Part shown: piece by piece, positions 33,712 to 44,934 of the stretch | Layout of the letters: each line of letters opens with the position of its first letter | Position numbering within the stretch: the stretch's first letter is position 1 | Assembly: GCA_949987565.1 (NCBI GenBank) | Contig: OX465104.1 | Span: 25,892,137-25,956,136 of the forward strand | Length of the DNA stretch: 64,000 nucleotides | DNA from: Luidia sarsii | Taxonomy: Eukaryota; Echinodermata; Asteroidea; Paxillosida; Luidiidae | Reading direction: 5' to 3' | The notes under the pieces: model-generated | The model's input: only the letters and a program-made list of their open reading frames with translations | Told to the model about the DNA's origin: nothing | Database searches by the model: none | Position numbers and translations under genes: made by a program

Positions 33712-34193
33712 CGGCGCCAAGTCAAACAATGGGACAAATTTATTCAGGATACACGTCACATGAAATCCAGACACGCGATGATCACCTAAGATCGCGGAGA
33801 AAAACACAGTAAGGTCACGATCATCACAAGTTACCTAAGTCTGCCGATCTTATGAAATCACCGATGACATGGGCGCCGCCATGTTAATTTAGGGAATCGT
33901 CATCGATAGGGGGCGCCCTACACATGAGCGCGGGAAGGTTACAAAAAAGTTAATGTCAGCAAAGTGATGTCTAAATCGTCTGCCAAGTATGTGCGTCAAC
34001 TTTGAAGACATTTTGAGGTCGTAAAAGTTTACTTTTACTGGCATGAGGAAGAGTTTGACCCTTTCCTGCACAGAATCTCTTTATTTTATTTAATATGGAC
34101 CGAACTGGAGGCTTTTAAAAGGTAAAAAAACATCTACAGTATTTCACTTTCACTTGTTTATAAATATGGACCTTTGACTGCACGGACTTCAAT
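33712..34193. promoter_or_regulatory. COQ7 promoter region, possibly bidirectional
   Basis: On the - strand AACATGGCGGCGCCC (33871-33885) is a good YY1-type site of the kind found at housekeeping promoters, and TGACGTG (about 33750) is a CRE/E-box-like site. No TATA box was seen. A candidate + strand gene starts about 300 bp further right, so the interval may drive both directions. Functional use is inferred. Confidence 0.45.
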
Positions 34194-34515
34194 ATGGCGT
34201 TTGACTGCAACCAGCGACAGCAGCGAACCAGCCATGCATGGACCTGGACTGAATTCCTCGTCATTTGTGACCTTTTTGCCGCTAAATTTGACTTTTCTGC
34301 TCGACGGGAGACTCGTGAGGTCAGCCCCTGAACATTGCTGCCCACTACCTCTGTACTGTAGTGTAATTCTGTGCGCGGCCACATCCAAGCAGAATGCTGA
34401 ATGCTGAGTGGACTGGGTAGGCGTGGCAAGCCTCAATGACCCCATCGTGCAAGGGAAGGACTCGGACCGCACTGCTGTCTGCGCTGATCAGATCTTCTAC
34501 CAGAAGCTCACTCAG
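34194..34515 (+). CDS. Possible + strand gene start, two exons (unrecognised)
   Basis: The first exon (34194-34314) starts at ATG in a CAATATGGCG context and encodes MAFDCNQRQQRTSHAW, continuing to RRET. Splicing from C|GTGAGG to GGGTAG|GC (34421) preserves frame into VASLNDPIVQGKDSDRTAVC and ADQIFYQKLTQ, which ends at a strong donor CAG|GTAAGC at 34515. The intron of 106 bp is short. The second exon is the more convincing part: it stays open between acceptor and donor. No downstream exon was identified and I do not recognise the protein. It could be a chance frame, or the 5' end of a short ciliary or housekeeping protein. This is weak. Confidence 0.3.
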
Positions 34516-36230
34516 GTAAGCAAACATGCCCTTTATATAACCCACAAATGATACAGTACCATAACACAACTTAGTACGAGTAACTTGGACCCTTACAATC
34601 GCCTTTTTTTTTTTTTGAGGGAGTCGGGCGATAGTAGGGTCCAAGAATTCCTGCTAGGAAACCCGATAAACTATGTGTTCGACTCCATGACTACCCCGAC
34701 CCCTCAAAATAAAAAAAAGGGCGATTGTAAGGGTCCAAGTTACTCTGACTAAACACAACTATACATGTTTGTGAAATTTTCATGGAATCTAAAGCCATTC
34801 CAACTTCTACTATTTAAACTACTGTCAATTTGACCTGTGTACTCCCATGGAGGAATAAGACTCCAAGGCCCCTATACTAATAGTAATACTATACTATAGC
34901 CTCTTATTTGGACAATAGCCTTGTACAAAGGTGTGACTTTCCTCACATTCAGCTGTGAGTGTTAGTAATGAACCTCAAATGATTCTGTGGTCACTTTCTA
35001 TCAATTTTCCAGTGCTTGGGAGAAGTGTGGTTTAGTATAGTACATGTATGAAACATGGCATTGGAAAGTGTGGAGATCACACTATTATAATGAACTCGTT
35101 ATGACTACACTTTCATAATGAGTAGAGTACACCATAATTATAATATATGGTATGCGTATATTATATGCATAAATTATTACTGGATGGACTCATAGCTACA
35201 TCCATGTTTCTGTCAACCAGTAATGAGGCCTTGAAGGAGGATAATGCTAACTTCTTGGTTTTTTCTTCAATGACTGGGGCATGGAATACAATACGTTGAC
35301 TCTACAAGGAAGCATGACATAGTAAACGCTATCATTTTGTCACGATAAATACATGTCCTTTATTTACACATGTTTACATGTACAGTACACGGTACTTTTT
35401 CAATGATATAATACAAAATCCTCTGGAAGACAAAAATAAATTGCGAATAATTCAACTGAACATCCATGCACCACTGTGGAAAATAACCACTTAGGGTTCT
35501 AAACCCAATTTGAAATATATGACCATCTTTGGGAAAGTGGATACTTAATTAGACACTAAAATCCCTAAAATCATTCTCAAATAACTCGGGACTGTGATGC
35601 TGTATCTTGTAAGCAAGTTTCTACAGTGCAGTGCAGTGATCTTGGTCAGTCACTAAAAGAGTACTATTATAGATGTTTTTAAAGTGCATTACAACAATGC
35701 AGGTCCTATGGACTGTCAAATAATTAGTCAGTAATGATTCCATGGAGTGTCTCCTGACTCCGCCTTTCGGTTGCTTGGCAACCAATTACCCATTGAGACT
35801 GCTTCACACTTGGTTGTCTGGCAACCAATAGACCAATGAGACATCTTCACACTTAGGTGCCTACTCTGTGCAGCTCACCCTGTCCTTTGTAAATATTTGT
35901 GCGACATCTCTGTTATCAAAGGATTCAGACTTGACCAACCCATAGCTAATTTAAGTGCTCTGTCAATATTAGCAATCACGATACAGACAAAGAGTAAATA
36001 ATCTCAACGCTGTTGCCAACATACAAGGACCTGGTTGAAATTCGCAAAGCAGAGAGCATTTTTCGAAGACTGAAAGTAGGGTAGAATGATTTTCTAATGT
36101 CGAACTTAGCCATAAAGAATGACAATTATTCTTACTCAGCTTTTAAAACGTTGGTCAGAATTTGTTTCCAGATAAACTTTAAAACTGTGAAGAGGCACAT
36201 GATTATTTCAGAACTATTAGCCGTCACCAG
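34516..36230. other. Intergenic (or intron of the possible + strand gene)
   Basis: A MITE-like element lies at 34579-34744. The remainder is AT-rich with a CAACCAAT-type duplication near 35770-35840. A candidate acceptor TTTTCCAG at about 35012 leads to only a dozen codons. I see no firm gene. Confidence 0.6.
34579..34744. mobile_element. MITE with about 33-bp terminal inverted repeats
   Basis: The left end AGTAACTTGGACCCTTACAA, then TCGCC and a T run, is mirrored by the right end, an A run, then GGGCGATTGTAAGGGTCC and AAGTTACT. The interior 90 bp includes a second imperfect inverted segment (GAGTCG / CGACTC). There is no coding capacity. A target-site duplication is not obvious (ACG/CTG flanks), so the family is uncertain. 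Confidence 0.75.
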
Positions 36231-36337
36231 TCACCCTAGCACAAAGTACTCTTGAGCATCCCTCCTGGCAGAATGGAGCACTCTGTTCCCTGATACCAGG
36301 TTGTGGTCTTTGGGTTCGTCGGGAGGGCTGTATTTTC
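36231..36337 (-). CDS. 239-residue protein, terminal exon
   Basis: The acceptor is CCTCTCAG. It encodes KYSPPDEPKDHNLVSGN and RVLHSARRDAQEYFVLG, then TGA. A split Gly codon joins it to exon 3. Confidence 0.78.
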
Positions 36338-39300
36338 CTGAGAGGGGGGAGAACCAATTAGTTTAAAATGTGTTGTAGGCTCGTAACTACATGAATTAGA
36401 TTGGAAAGCATTGTAAACAGAGATGGCATAGATTGGGGAGGTGGGGAGGTTGATTAGGCAATTCTTTCCTAGAGAGATTACTGGTATAGAGTTATAGACT
36501 CCATACAATATTCTTGTCGTAATTGACTGATTGTGCCCTATAGGTCACATGACCTATTGGGGGTGTAAAACGATCAACAAACATGGCGGCCCCCATATCA
36601 AGGTGCCGCTGTTGTAAAGTACATGATGACCGTACCACTTGTTTGTTCGATCAAGGCTTTTCTTTCTCGAAATCTACGAAGAACATTCCGGAGTTTGAAC
36701 CCGAAACCTTACACGGAATACGCAAATGGTCTATTATATCAACAGCACACATCAAGAAAACAATAGTTTGAGGGTGTAGATGAGCATGCAGTTCAGCAGC
36801 TGCACTTTCACCAAAACCACGTGGATAATTCCACTCAATTGTATTAACCACACTTGAGGAAACCAGTGTTGATTTCACCAATCTCTGCGATCCATCTTTA
36901 CTCTATATACATATCATGGGTAATCCTTTGTCGGTACAATGGCCCAGCAATACACTCAGTAATTAAGGCCAATGATAATATGTTATGATGAGTTAAGTGA
37001 CATTGACCCCAAGGATTAAAAGTAATGGTTTTAGCCTGCCATTGAACATTACGTATTGTGTAGAGGGCTGTACTACTTCTCCGCTTGTCTATTTGGTGTG
37101 ATGTGGGACCGGCTACATAAACCAATAGTTGTTGGTGCTGGAAGCATTCAAGGCGAACCACCAGCAAGCATTCTCACCTGTAATGAAGTCGTACTTTGGC
37201 TTGGGCTGATCCGGTCTGGGCACCCCTTCCCCTCTCTCCAGTCCCAGCTTGGAGTGGACTCTTCCGTAAGACGTCCAGTAATCCAGTTGGTTGTTGTCCC
37301 TGCTCAGGACCTTCTGCATGTCCTCCCCCGTTACGTTGTGTGACCAGTTGACAATGGACGGATAGTGTAACTTGTTTGGCTGTTTAGAAATAGGGAGACG
37401 GAAGAATATCTATGAAACAACTCCTTCTGACTCGTGACCTCTAGAGATCAATCTTTACTAATACTATGATTAATAAGGACTTGAGTCTTGAAATGAACAA
37501 TGGATCTGTAACTTGTTGGGCCAGAGTTAGGGGAGATTGAAGGATGAAACAAATAGTATCTATGAAACAATTCCTTCAAGCTTGTGACTTAGACCTGACT
37601 GTACTATTACATGTAAAGTACCAAGGGGGATTTCACAAAGCCTTACGATAAATAATAACTCAACTTACGATGAATAATAACTCATCGTAAGTTGTAGTAG
37701 GCCGTATAGATTCTTTGCATCGCTTATTGTTTTGTGATTGATCGTAAGTTACGATGAGTTTGGTGAAAACGATCGTAGGACTATCACTTGGCTTCAGGAC
37801 TTGAAACATGGAGAGAGCTGTAGGTCAGAGCCTCTGTGGCACTTCGTGTACTGGCAAAGGTGCTTCACTTTTTGAGGTCACTTTACGCCTTGCCCTTTAT
37901 TTATATTGGCATAAGATTTGCAATTTATAAAATCCCTGCTTACTTCGGCCTAAGTTATGTCCCACCAACTAGCCTTTTTGTCCTCAGTATGTTTGCATAA
38001 TTTGACAATTTAAGTGGTTTTACCAATGAATGATAAAATTGATGAAAGGTCTGCTTAAAAAGCAATTATATCCTTCCAAAAATTAGAAACAACACAAAGG
38101 AAATAGATAATGAAACGGTTGAAGAAAAAAAGATGAATGGGTGAAAATACTGTCATGAAGTAAATTCCATTCAATGGTAATCTTTGGTTGGATTGGGATA
38201 CAGCCTATATTCACCATAAAATTAGGATTTAAAAACTCAGCTCTATAATTAGTAATTAAAAGGTAGTATTGCCTAAAATTGAAAGCAGCTAATTTGATAC
38301 TTGGTTTGCTATAGTATAGAACTATTGATTCATGGATTTTGTTGGAGATAGAGGGGAAGGTAAATGCTTGATCGTTATCTTACATGATCTGTGGGTTGCT
38401 GTACAAACTCATTGCCATAGCGAGTGGCAAAATGCTGTTGGTGGTTCATGCCGATGTCAAAGTGTGACGTGTGCAGGGATGGATACTTGGCCAGCCGCTG
38501 CGCCCCGTCTAGCGACCTGCGTCCCCCAAACGCCTGCAATGAGAAAACAAAGCAAAAGAATGTGTCACTCCACTAATCAGAACACCTCAGCAATCATGAA
38601 TTAATGTTAAGTCAGGATTAGGATTAATGTCAGGGTCGACAAGTTGTCTGGCTAATTAGAAGTCCTGTCATTTTGCAAAGATGAAAGCACTCAATTTCCT
38701 AATAGTAAAAATATGTACGATAATCTGGAAAGGAAATACAGCCGCAGTAGTTTGAAACTTCAGGCAGAGTTAAGTTAACGGAAAATACTTCACCATTAGC
38801 GAGAACAGCGAGTATTAGTGTATTTCAAATTGAACTGTAGATTACTGCACTTGTAAATTGCATTGTCAGTCTCTATAGTATAGGCTAATAGTGTACATGT
38901 ACATAACCATCCCACACAACAGCGCTCAAACCCACTATTGGGTCATTGATTAATCGGTTGTCGTTACTCTGCCCTACTGTCATGGTAACCATACTTGACC
39001 TTTACTACTGCCATGGTAGACTGTGAGCAACAACCATGTACATAAGTCATCTATTGGTGAACCACTTCTGTGAATCATAGTATCCATATTTGCGGTTGTT
39101 GTCAAGTTATGAGTACATGTTTTTTTCCATAACTGTGTCTGTCTTTTGTCTGATATATGCCAATCTTGTCACAGTTTTTAGTTTCACTTGTAAGTTGTAG
39201 CAAACTTTTGACCAATCAAATTGACATTGTGTTGCTATGTTAGCTGAGTGCCGAAAACTGATCATGTATTGATCAACAAATGAAAAAATTGCTTTTAATA

Positions 39301-40206
39301 TCATGAGTGTGGCAGTGTGCACATGAAACATCCCAACACCTCTTCCTATCTAGTACTAGTAGTAGTAGTAGTACACTGAGTACTAGTACTTCTTAGTACT
39401 AGCACTAGTTAGTCTGGTGTTCTAGTACAAAGTTTTATCAAGTCTAGTAAGTAGTTGTACATGTATTACTACTACTAGTAATACTATTCACTAGTAGTAG
39501 TACTAGTACTCTGTCCTTGCAACAATACTGTATAAAAAAAGTATTGAAATTTCATCATAAAAAAATATCTCGAGCTACTTTAGGGGCCTATGTATTATTT
39601 ATAGTTACATGTACAGTTATGTTTCACATTTCTTATAAATAATAAGTATAGCCTAGGAGCCTATTCCTTAATCTTCATGCATGAATTGAATTCAGCGAGT
39701 TCAGGAGTTCAGCTTGAAGTTGAAATAAAATTCAGCACTGGCACAAGTTTTGGTTATCTACTGTTACATGAGATTTCGGCACAAAACTATTTGAAAAAAA
39801 AATGCTCAGAAATTGAACTTGAAGCCATTCAGTTGGAGTCGAAAAAAAATTACTGTGACAACAGTAACTATGCCCACAAACACTCATTGAACCACAGACT
39901 TGTAGAAATGTAAAGATCGGTGATCGCAGAGAAGTAGATACTCACCGCCTTTGCCGAGGTACTGAAATCCCGATCCCATCGTCTCTCATCCAGGGACAGT
40001 GTGGTCCTGTGCATGTGCCGGGTTCCTTTCCTCAGACTCTTGGCCGTCTCACCAGTCCTCTTATTGAACGGTGTGATGACCGTGATGTTCCTGGACCGGT
40101 TGGTCAGGATTGTCCCCGCTGAGTGGCCCTGCATTAGTCTGGGCAGGGCCGGCGGTGGTGCTGCCAGTGCTGGGGCTGTCGAATTACTTGCAGTTTCCTT
40201 GGTCAT
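36231..40206 (-). CDS. Unrecognised 239-residue protein, four coding exons (complete)
   Basis: Joining complement(39946-40206, 38384-38533, 37178-37379, 36231-36337) gives 239 residues and TGA, with GTGAG/GTAAG donors, good acceptors and closed phases. The N-terminus (1-30) is Ala/Pro-rich; then come RNITVITPFNKRTGE, RRWDRDFSTSAKAAFGGRRS, AKYPSLHTSHFDIGMNH, HYPSIVNWSHNVTGEDMQ, LDYWTSYGRVHSKLG and RRDAQEYFVLG. There is no signal peptide, membrane segment or catalytic motif. Short Trp/Tyr/His-rich motifs on an otherwise extended chain resemble ciliary microtubule-associated or sperm-tail proteins, but that is only an impression. The exon structure makes it a real gene; the function is unknown. 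Confidence 0.8.
36338..37177 (-). other. Intron 3 of the 239-residue gene
   Basis: An 840-bp intron. On the opposite strand it holds a 62-codon open frame beginning in a YY1-like context (36583-36771), treated separately. Confidence 0.75.
36583..36771 (+). CDS. Short Cys-rich open frame nested antisense in an intron (doubtful)
   Basis: ATG lies within AACATGGCGGCC, a YY1-like word that often marks a promoter/initiator. The 62-residue product starts MAAPISRCRCCKVHDDRTTC and continues LFDQGFSFSKSTKN and a GIRKW segment. The CRCC cluster near the N-terminus is faintly reminiscent of zinc-binding N-terminal domains, but the spacing of later Cys/His does not fit. No splice continuation is clear. 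It may be a small gene, an exon, a transposase remnant or chance. Confidence 0.25.
   Translation: MAAPISRCRCCKVHDDRTTCLFDQGFSFSKSTKNIPEFEPETLHGIRKWSIISTAHIKKTIV
37178..37379 (-). CDS. 239-residue protein, exon 3
   Basis: The acceptor is TTCTAAACAG and the donor is GTGAGA. It encodes PNKLHYPSIVNWSHNVTGED, MQKVLSRDNNQLDYWTSYGR, VHSKLGLERGEG and KPKYDFIT. This is the longest and most protein-like exon of the gene. Confidence 0.8.
37380..38383 (-). other. Intron 2 of the 239-residue gene
   Basis: A 1.0-kb intron holding one copy of a MITE-like repeat (37625-37772) shared with 44935-45070. The rest is AT-rich. Confidence 0.75.
37625..37772. mobile_element. MITE-like repeat, copy 1 (TTCACAAAG...CTTACGAT family)
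   Basis: GGGGGATTTCACAAAGCCTT, ACGAT repeats in both orientations, and a final GGTGAAAACG make an imperfect inverted structure. The sequence aligns along its length with 44935-45070, and a shorter relative begins GGGCGATTTCAC near 45616. Confidence 0.65.
38384..38533 (-). CDS. 239-residue protein, exon 2
   Basis: The acceptor is CTCATTGCAG and the donor is GTAAGA; exactly 50 codons: AFGGRRSLDGAQRLAKYP, SLHTSHFDIGMNHQQHFATR, YGNEFVQQPTDH. Confidence 0.8.
38534..39945 (-). other. Intron 1 of the 239-residue gene
   Basis: A 1.4-kb intron containing an ACT/AGT trinucleotide tract with fold-back symmetry (39353-39512). No exon was found. Confidence 0.75.
39353..39512. repeat. AGT/ACT trinucleotide tract with inverted symmetry
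   Basis: Runs of AGT (39356-39373, about 39493-39506) and ACT (about 39464-39478) plus repeated ACTAGT words. Because AGT and ACT are complementary, the region can fold on itself. Confidence 0.85.
39946..40206 (-). CDS. 239-residue protein, first coding exon
   Basis: 87 codons from ATG (A at -3) to the GTGAGT donor. MTKETASNSTAPALAAPPPA is a low-complexity N-terminus; the basic segment TPFNKRTGETAKSLRKGTRH and SLDERRWDRDFSTSAKA follow. Confidence 0.78.
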
Positions 40207-42650
40207 TATTCTTAGTAATCGGAGATTACTTTTAGTTTTAAGTCCAAGAATTGTTGTCCCGACAAGGACTGAGTATCTCTGATTTTACTGTGAGTGATAT
40301 TTCATCTCTGTCACTGTCGATTTTCTTGTCCTATCGCGCGTAACACCAGTGGATGTGAGGTAATTTGTCGAGCAAACTGATAAATCTAAACTGTCAATAC
40401 AAAGTTCCTGTCGGGACAAAATAATTAGTGTGTGTTTACCGTGGCCAACACACGACTGCCTACCATGTCTACGCACACGGTGTGTGACCTGCAACACCCT
40501 AAACAATCGTACCCCTCCGCCGTGATGGCCTCATAAAATAAACCATCCAAAATGTGCCAAAGAATCGTAAAATACTTCCAATTTGAGACTCAAATGACCA
40601 GGAATGTTTTTTCAAAGCTGATGGAAAGATTTTCGGCAGCAAATAGTTGGCATCAATTGGGAATGTTGTAAACTGTCACGGCCGGCGGACCGCTACAGGT
40701 TACCATAACAACGACAAGCATTGCAAAGCTTCGTCAAATGAGGGCGCCCTTTTAGTAAACTGTAATTTTCTTTTTTTAGGCACGGGTACGGTATGCGTGG
40801 TGCATTATCGTATTTCATTGTGATCCTCTCATTATTGTGATGTCAAAGGCCAGTGCAGCGTTTCCCCCATGAGAAATAAAAGAGCTGTAGCCCTGTCTGC
40901 TTCAGTTGCAAATCTTACGGTGCAACTTGGAAGCTATTCAATATTATTGCAACTTCTGAATAAATGTAATGAACTACAATGTCACGGTGATTTTGCTAAG
41001 TACCTGTACACACTGTACGTAGGCTATAATTAGGCCTATCAAAAATTGTGTCCCCTGACTAGAACTGACAAAGGAACTTGATTGAAATAGGTCGAATGAA
41101 TGAACTCACTTCATCAGTGCCAAAAGCTAGTTCGATTCATGTGATCTATCGCCATCCTTCGTGGGAGAGGCGTGGGTTTAGGCCGCTCTCAAACTCCCAC
41201 ACCACGCATTATGATTCGGGTCATTCTAGGCAGTGTCAACTTTGACTGTGTTACTGACAACTTTGGCTTTGAACTCAGAAATCCATCATCAGTGTGTGGG
41301 TGACAATCACCAGGCAAGACAACAACATCAGTTTCCCGTGTATGTTTCCGCGCGTATTCGAGTTTACTCAGCCACATTCTCCGCGGTGGGTCTCTCTGAG
41401 TTTGCCACCGCGCTCTCATAAACTCAGGCTATTATTCATCATTTTTTCGCCACTTTCAACTGGTCTGATGCCTTTGTGATCGGCACTTTTTCGGTAATCT
41501 TGAATCCGGTCTACCTGGGCTGAATTAATTGTTATTCATTCATTTGGCGGTTGCTTTAGAACTTTTACGATGACTCATGCTTTATTTCGATTCCCGTTAT
41601 TGTGAAATCACAGCGTCTGTAGCAGGTTGGGGACAAGTAGTCGTTAGGCCAACCGGTAAACAAAACGTTTTTTTAATCATCTACTTTTTTGTCGAGTTCG
41701 TCTGTGAAAATTGTTGAAGCAAAAAGAGTTCCCAAGTCGAATCACTTTTTCATCATGTTGTTTTTAAATGTAGCCCACTTTGCACTCTGCAACATTCTAA
41801 AGTTCCTTTCCTTCCAATTTACTTTTTTGAGACCCACCTGCAACCAGATGTGTGCCCATCAAAATTTAATCTAATTACAGGTTTATGACCTGTTAGTACA
41901 ACAACTGCATCCCTTCACTTCATCCGAGAGCAAATAGTGCCAGGGCAGTAATCAATACACCTGTTCGCTGCGGGCAACGGACATCACTCCGCACCGTTAT
42001 TCCCGCTCTAAGCCCCGTTTTGTCCGGGCCAATTGTCCAGTTAAGTACTCAAATATTATGGCAAAGTTTGCTCAAGGCTGAGCTCAGTGAGAAGCCGTGA
42101 GAGTGTCCGCTGGCTCCCGTCCACGCGTGGGGCAGCGCAGGGGTGACTGTACAATGCTGGCCCGGCCTTGATTGCCTGCGGGAGCCGCTGCGCTGTATCG
42201 ATCCTGTGTACGGTTCACATGGAAACCTCTGTTAACCCCGACCGCCTGTGGGAAGCGTACTGGAGGTCGCCGACAAAGCCGGTCAGTCGTGGTCGTACGT
42301 TGACGCCGCTACACGGAGTACTGCTGTCGAGCATTCATTTCGGGTCGGAGTCCTGTTTTTAACTGGCTTGTAGTTGTACGAACCGGTAGAACCGATCCTT
42401 TTTCTCTCTCCACGGTGGGGACAAAGTAATAGTTCGACTACCAGTGAATGTTTTGTCATAGCTACGGCACAACAAAAACGCGGTGCGTGTGCCTGAGGGG
42501 ACGGCTTGTCGACTACAGTACACGTAGAAAAGACCAACTCGCTATACTAACAACATGGTGGACTCTGACAGCACAATGTAGGCGGATTGAACTGTGTGAC
42601 TGGTTTCACTGAATGATGTTGGACTTCTCTCCAAACGGAACCATGAGGAT
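40207..42650. other. Divergent intergenic region between the 239-residue gene and the 370-codon gene
   Basis: About 2.4 kb between two divergent genes. The right half becomes GC- and CpG-rich from about 41950. AGGGCGCCCT occurs near 40741. An upstream 8-codon open frame ATGGTGGACTCTGACAGC plus ACAATGTAG (42555-42581) precedes the main start of the next gene. No TATA box was recognised. Confidence 0.6.
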
Positions 42651-43763
42651 ATGCCACTATCTGCCTCCACGTGCCTCCGAGGAGCCTACTGCATCGCAAA
42701 GGAGGAAGTGAGCGTCGATAGGCCGAAGACAGACGCTGGAATCTCACGGAGGAGAGTCGAGGCGAGCGTGCAGGCCGTGACGGTGGGCGGTATCGGCAAG
42801 ATGTCCACCAGCGATCTCAGCGAGTACGAGTTGCATCGGAAGGCCTTGTCTCTAGGGCTCTTACTCGGCCGCGAGGGTGGCTCCATGGTGTCCGGCCTGA
42901 ACCTCCAAGCACCGGCATCGACCAGGCTGCCGCACACCTCCGCCCAGGAGAGCGCAGAGCGGTCTCCCCGCCACCACGGCCTGCCGGGGATCTCCGGCCT
43001 CGGTGAGGGTAGCAGCGCGGTGCTCACCCAGCGGAGTCAGCCGCTGCCCAAGCCCGTGGCTCTGCCCAAGATCCCGTCCATCAAGCACCCGCTGGAGGGA
43101 CGTGCTCCTCAGATCCTGCAGCGGGAGGGATCGGTGGTTGTGGCGCCCTGTGGTCCCTCGCTGACACTGACCAGCCAGCTGATGACCCCTCGATCCAAGA
43201 CGACCCTAGATCCGTCCACCTTCGTCGGTAGGAGGTCCAGGCCTGGCGGGTCTACAGGCACCCGCTGGGCCAACCCTCACCATCATGCACCCAGCGACCG
43301 ACCCAGCAATTACCGTGACCCAGACCCGAGGTTGGTGGACAGCACCAGACGCCTGGTCATCTCGCCCAAGTCCAAGGCAGACCTGAGGCATAGTCCGAAA
43401 GACTTCTACCACCGCAAGTTCCCTCACGTCCACTTAGACCTGGACCCCAGCAAGGCCGGCCAGCCCACGGCAGGGAAGAATTACCGTTCGCTGGGTGGTA
43501 AAGGCAGCAGCAACAACAACAGCAGCAACAATAACAGCAGCAACCAGACCCAGAAGGGGGTCACCGACACAATAAGCACCACGAAGGAGCTGTTCGCCCT
43601 GACCAGGTCTAAGACGGACCTGATGGGTGTGGAGCAGCTGATCCAGCGAAGCACGGACAGGATCAAGTCGACCCGATCGTGGGGCGTCTCCACCTGGATG
43701 AACGGCATGACGTGCAACCCCAAGAAACTGCACCGACGGGACCTGACCGACTGGGTCAAGTAG
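42651..43763 (+). CDS. Unrecognised 370-residue low-complexity protein, single coding exon (gene A)
   Basis: An uninterrupted, strongly GC-rich frame from ATG to TAG; an in-frame TGA at 42597 bounds it upstream. A second Met at residue 51 (MSTSDLSEYELHRKALSLG) could be the true start. The protein is basic and disordered in appearance, with Pro/Ser stretches (95-150), an Asn/Ser run (287-299), repeated RSKTTL (181-186), KSKADL (240-245) and RSKTDL (319-324) motifs, and a C-terminus STWMNGMTCNPKKLHRRDLT ending DWVK. No domain was recognised. High GC and absence of stops over 370 codons in AT-rich surroundings support a real gene. It could be retroposed or lineage-specific. Confidence 0.75.
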   Translation: MPLSASTCLRGAYCIAKEEVSVDRPKTDAGISRRRVEASVQAVTVGGIGKMSTSDLSEYELHRKALSLGLLLGREGGSMVSGLNLQAPASTRLPHTSAQESAERSPRHHGLPGISGLGEGSSAVLTQRSQPLPKPVALPKIPSIKHPLEGRAPQILQREGSVVVAPCGPSLTLTSQLMTPRSKTTLDPSTFVGRRSRPGGSTGTRWANPHHHAPSDRPSNYRDPDPRLVDSTRRLVISPKSKADLRHSPKDFYHRKFPHVHLDLDPSKAGQPTAGKNYRSLGGKGSSNNNSSNNNSSNQTQKGVTDTISTTKELFALTRSKTDLMGVEQLIQRSTDRIKSTRSWGVSTWMNGMTCNPKKLHRRDLTDWVK

Positions 43764-43786
43764 ACAAAGATTCTATCGAGAACACT

Positions 43787-43835
43787 CTGCCTTTGAGAAA
43801 GGTCCTGCTAGCTAGAACGTCATGCTCTGCTACGT
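43787..43835 (+). mobile_element. Dispersed GAAACGTC element, 5' half-copy
   Basis: CTGCCTTTGAGAAAGGTCCTGC, then TAGCTAGAACGTCATGCTC: the head of the element with a damaged hairpin, 24 bp after the gene A stop codon. It would lie in the 3' UTR. Confidence 0.6.
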
Positions 43836-44934
43836 TTTGATAGTTGAAAACACTGTATTATTACCGACACTTAGACAATCATTTCACCATTATTGTGTGC
43901 AGAGCACAGAACAGTTTCACTGCCAGCTACTTGTGCCAAACCAATGTAATTGTCCTTTTTACAAGGATAAAGAGGCGTACAATAATTAGTCGAGCAAGTC
44001 TCACTGATATCTTCATTAGATGTGTTGGGATTAGCAAAAAATATCATTCACTTCAGCTTGAGGTCATACACCACTTACGTATGTAAAACGTATTGTAAAA
44101 CAAATCCCAGAGATATCCGAATACCTAAAAACTGTGTTTTCGCTCTTGGTGCTTTGGCTGATATTTTGTTTGGTTTTGGTTTGACAAGACTCACTTGCTG
44201 TGATGGGATTCATTCACGCTGCCTTTTATATGTAAATATCAGTTGGTCTTTATCATCGGCCTTGGATGAGTTAACTACTGCACTGTCACTACCTCCATCG
44301 TCATTTGTTGTAATCTGATTTCAAATGATGTGAAACTTATCAGGGCTTATGGTGATGTAAAATCGGCACATGTGCAACAAGACTGTAATCATCAGGACCT
44401 ATTTGTTATAGGAAATGTGATCATTTCACTGTGTGTCAATTTAAATCGAATTCCATTATTTTACACAACCAGCGTTTGGGACACTCACGACGTTTTTTTA
44501 TTTGAAATGATATGCATCGTTGTGCTTATTTAGTGGGTTTCATGAAATGTGTAATTTCCTGTGTAATCTTTGTAAATATAATCTGATATCTTAAAACGCA
44601 TTGGAAACAAAATCTGGATTCATACGGATTTTTGACAGTGCCCCTACATCGTAAAATCTGTCTTGTGTGCTTTGTTAACAAAGAAAAACATATACATGTG
44701 TACATGTATAGTTGTATACCGGTAGGGTAAAATTCATGTCCGACTGTGATTAATTAACAAAATAGAATAAACACCAGCGGAGTTTATTATTTTTTGTAAA
44801 ATTTCATAATGCACCCTTATCACTTCTCAAAGTAAGAATCAATCTTCTCTTTTTTACAACATACTTCCTACGGTACGAATTATTGTTCGAGAATGACCGA
44901 TTTTACGAATTTATTAGGCAAACTTACACTCCTG

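Noticed and set aside
42686..43759. Several - strand frames antisense to gene A, including a poly-Leu run
   Set aside because: The poly-Leu is the complement of the CAG/AAC repeats that encode Asn/Ser in gene A. No independent support.
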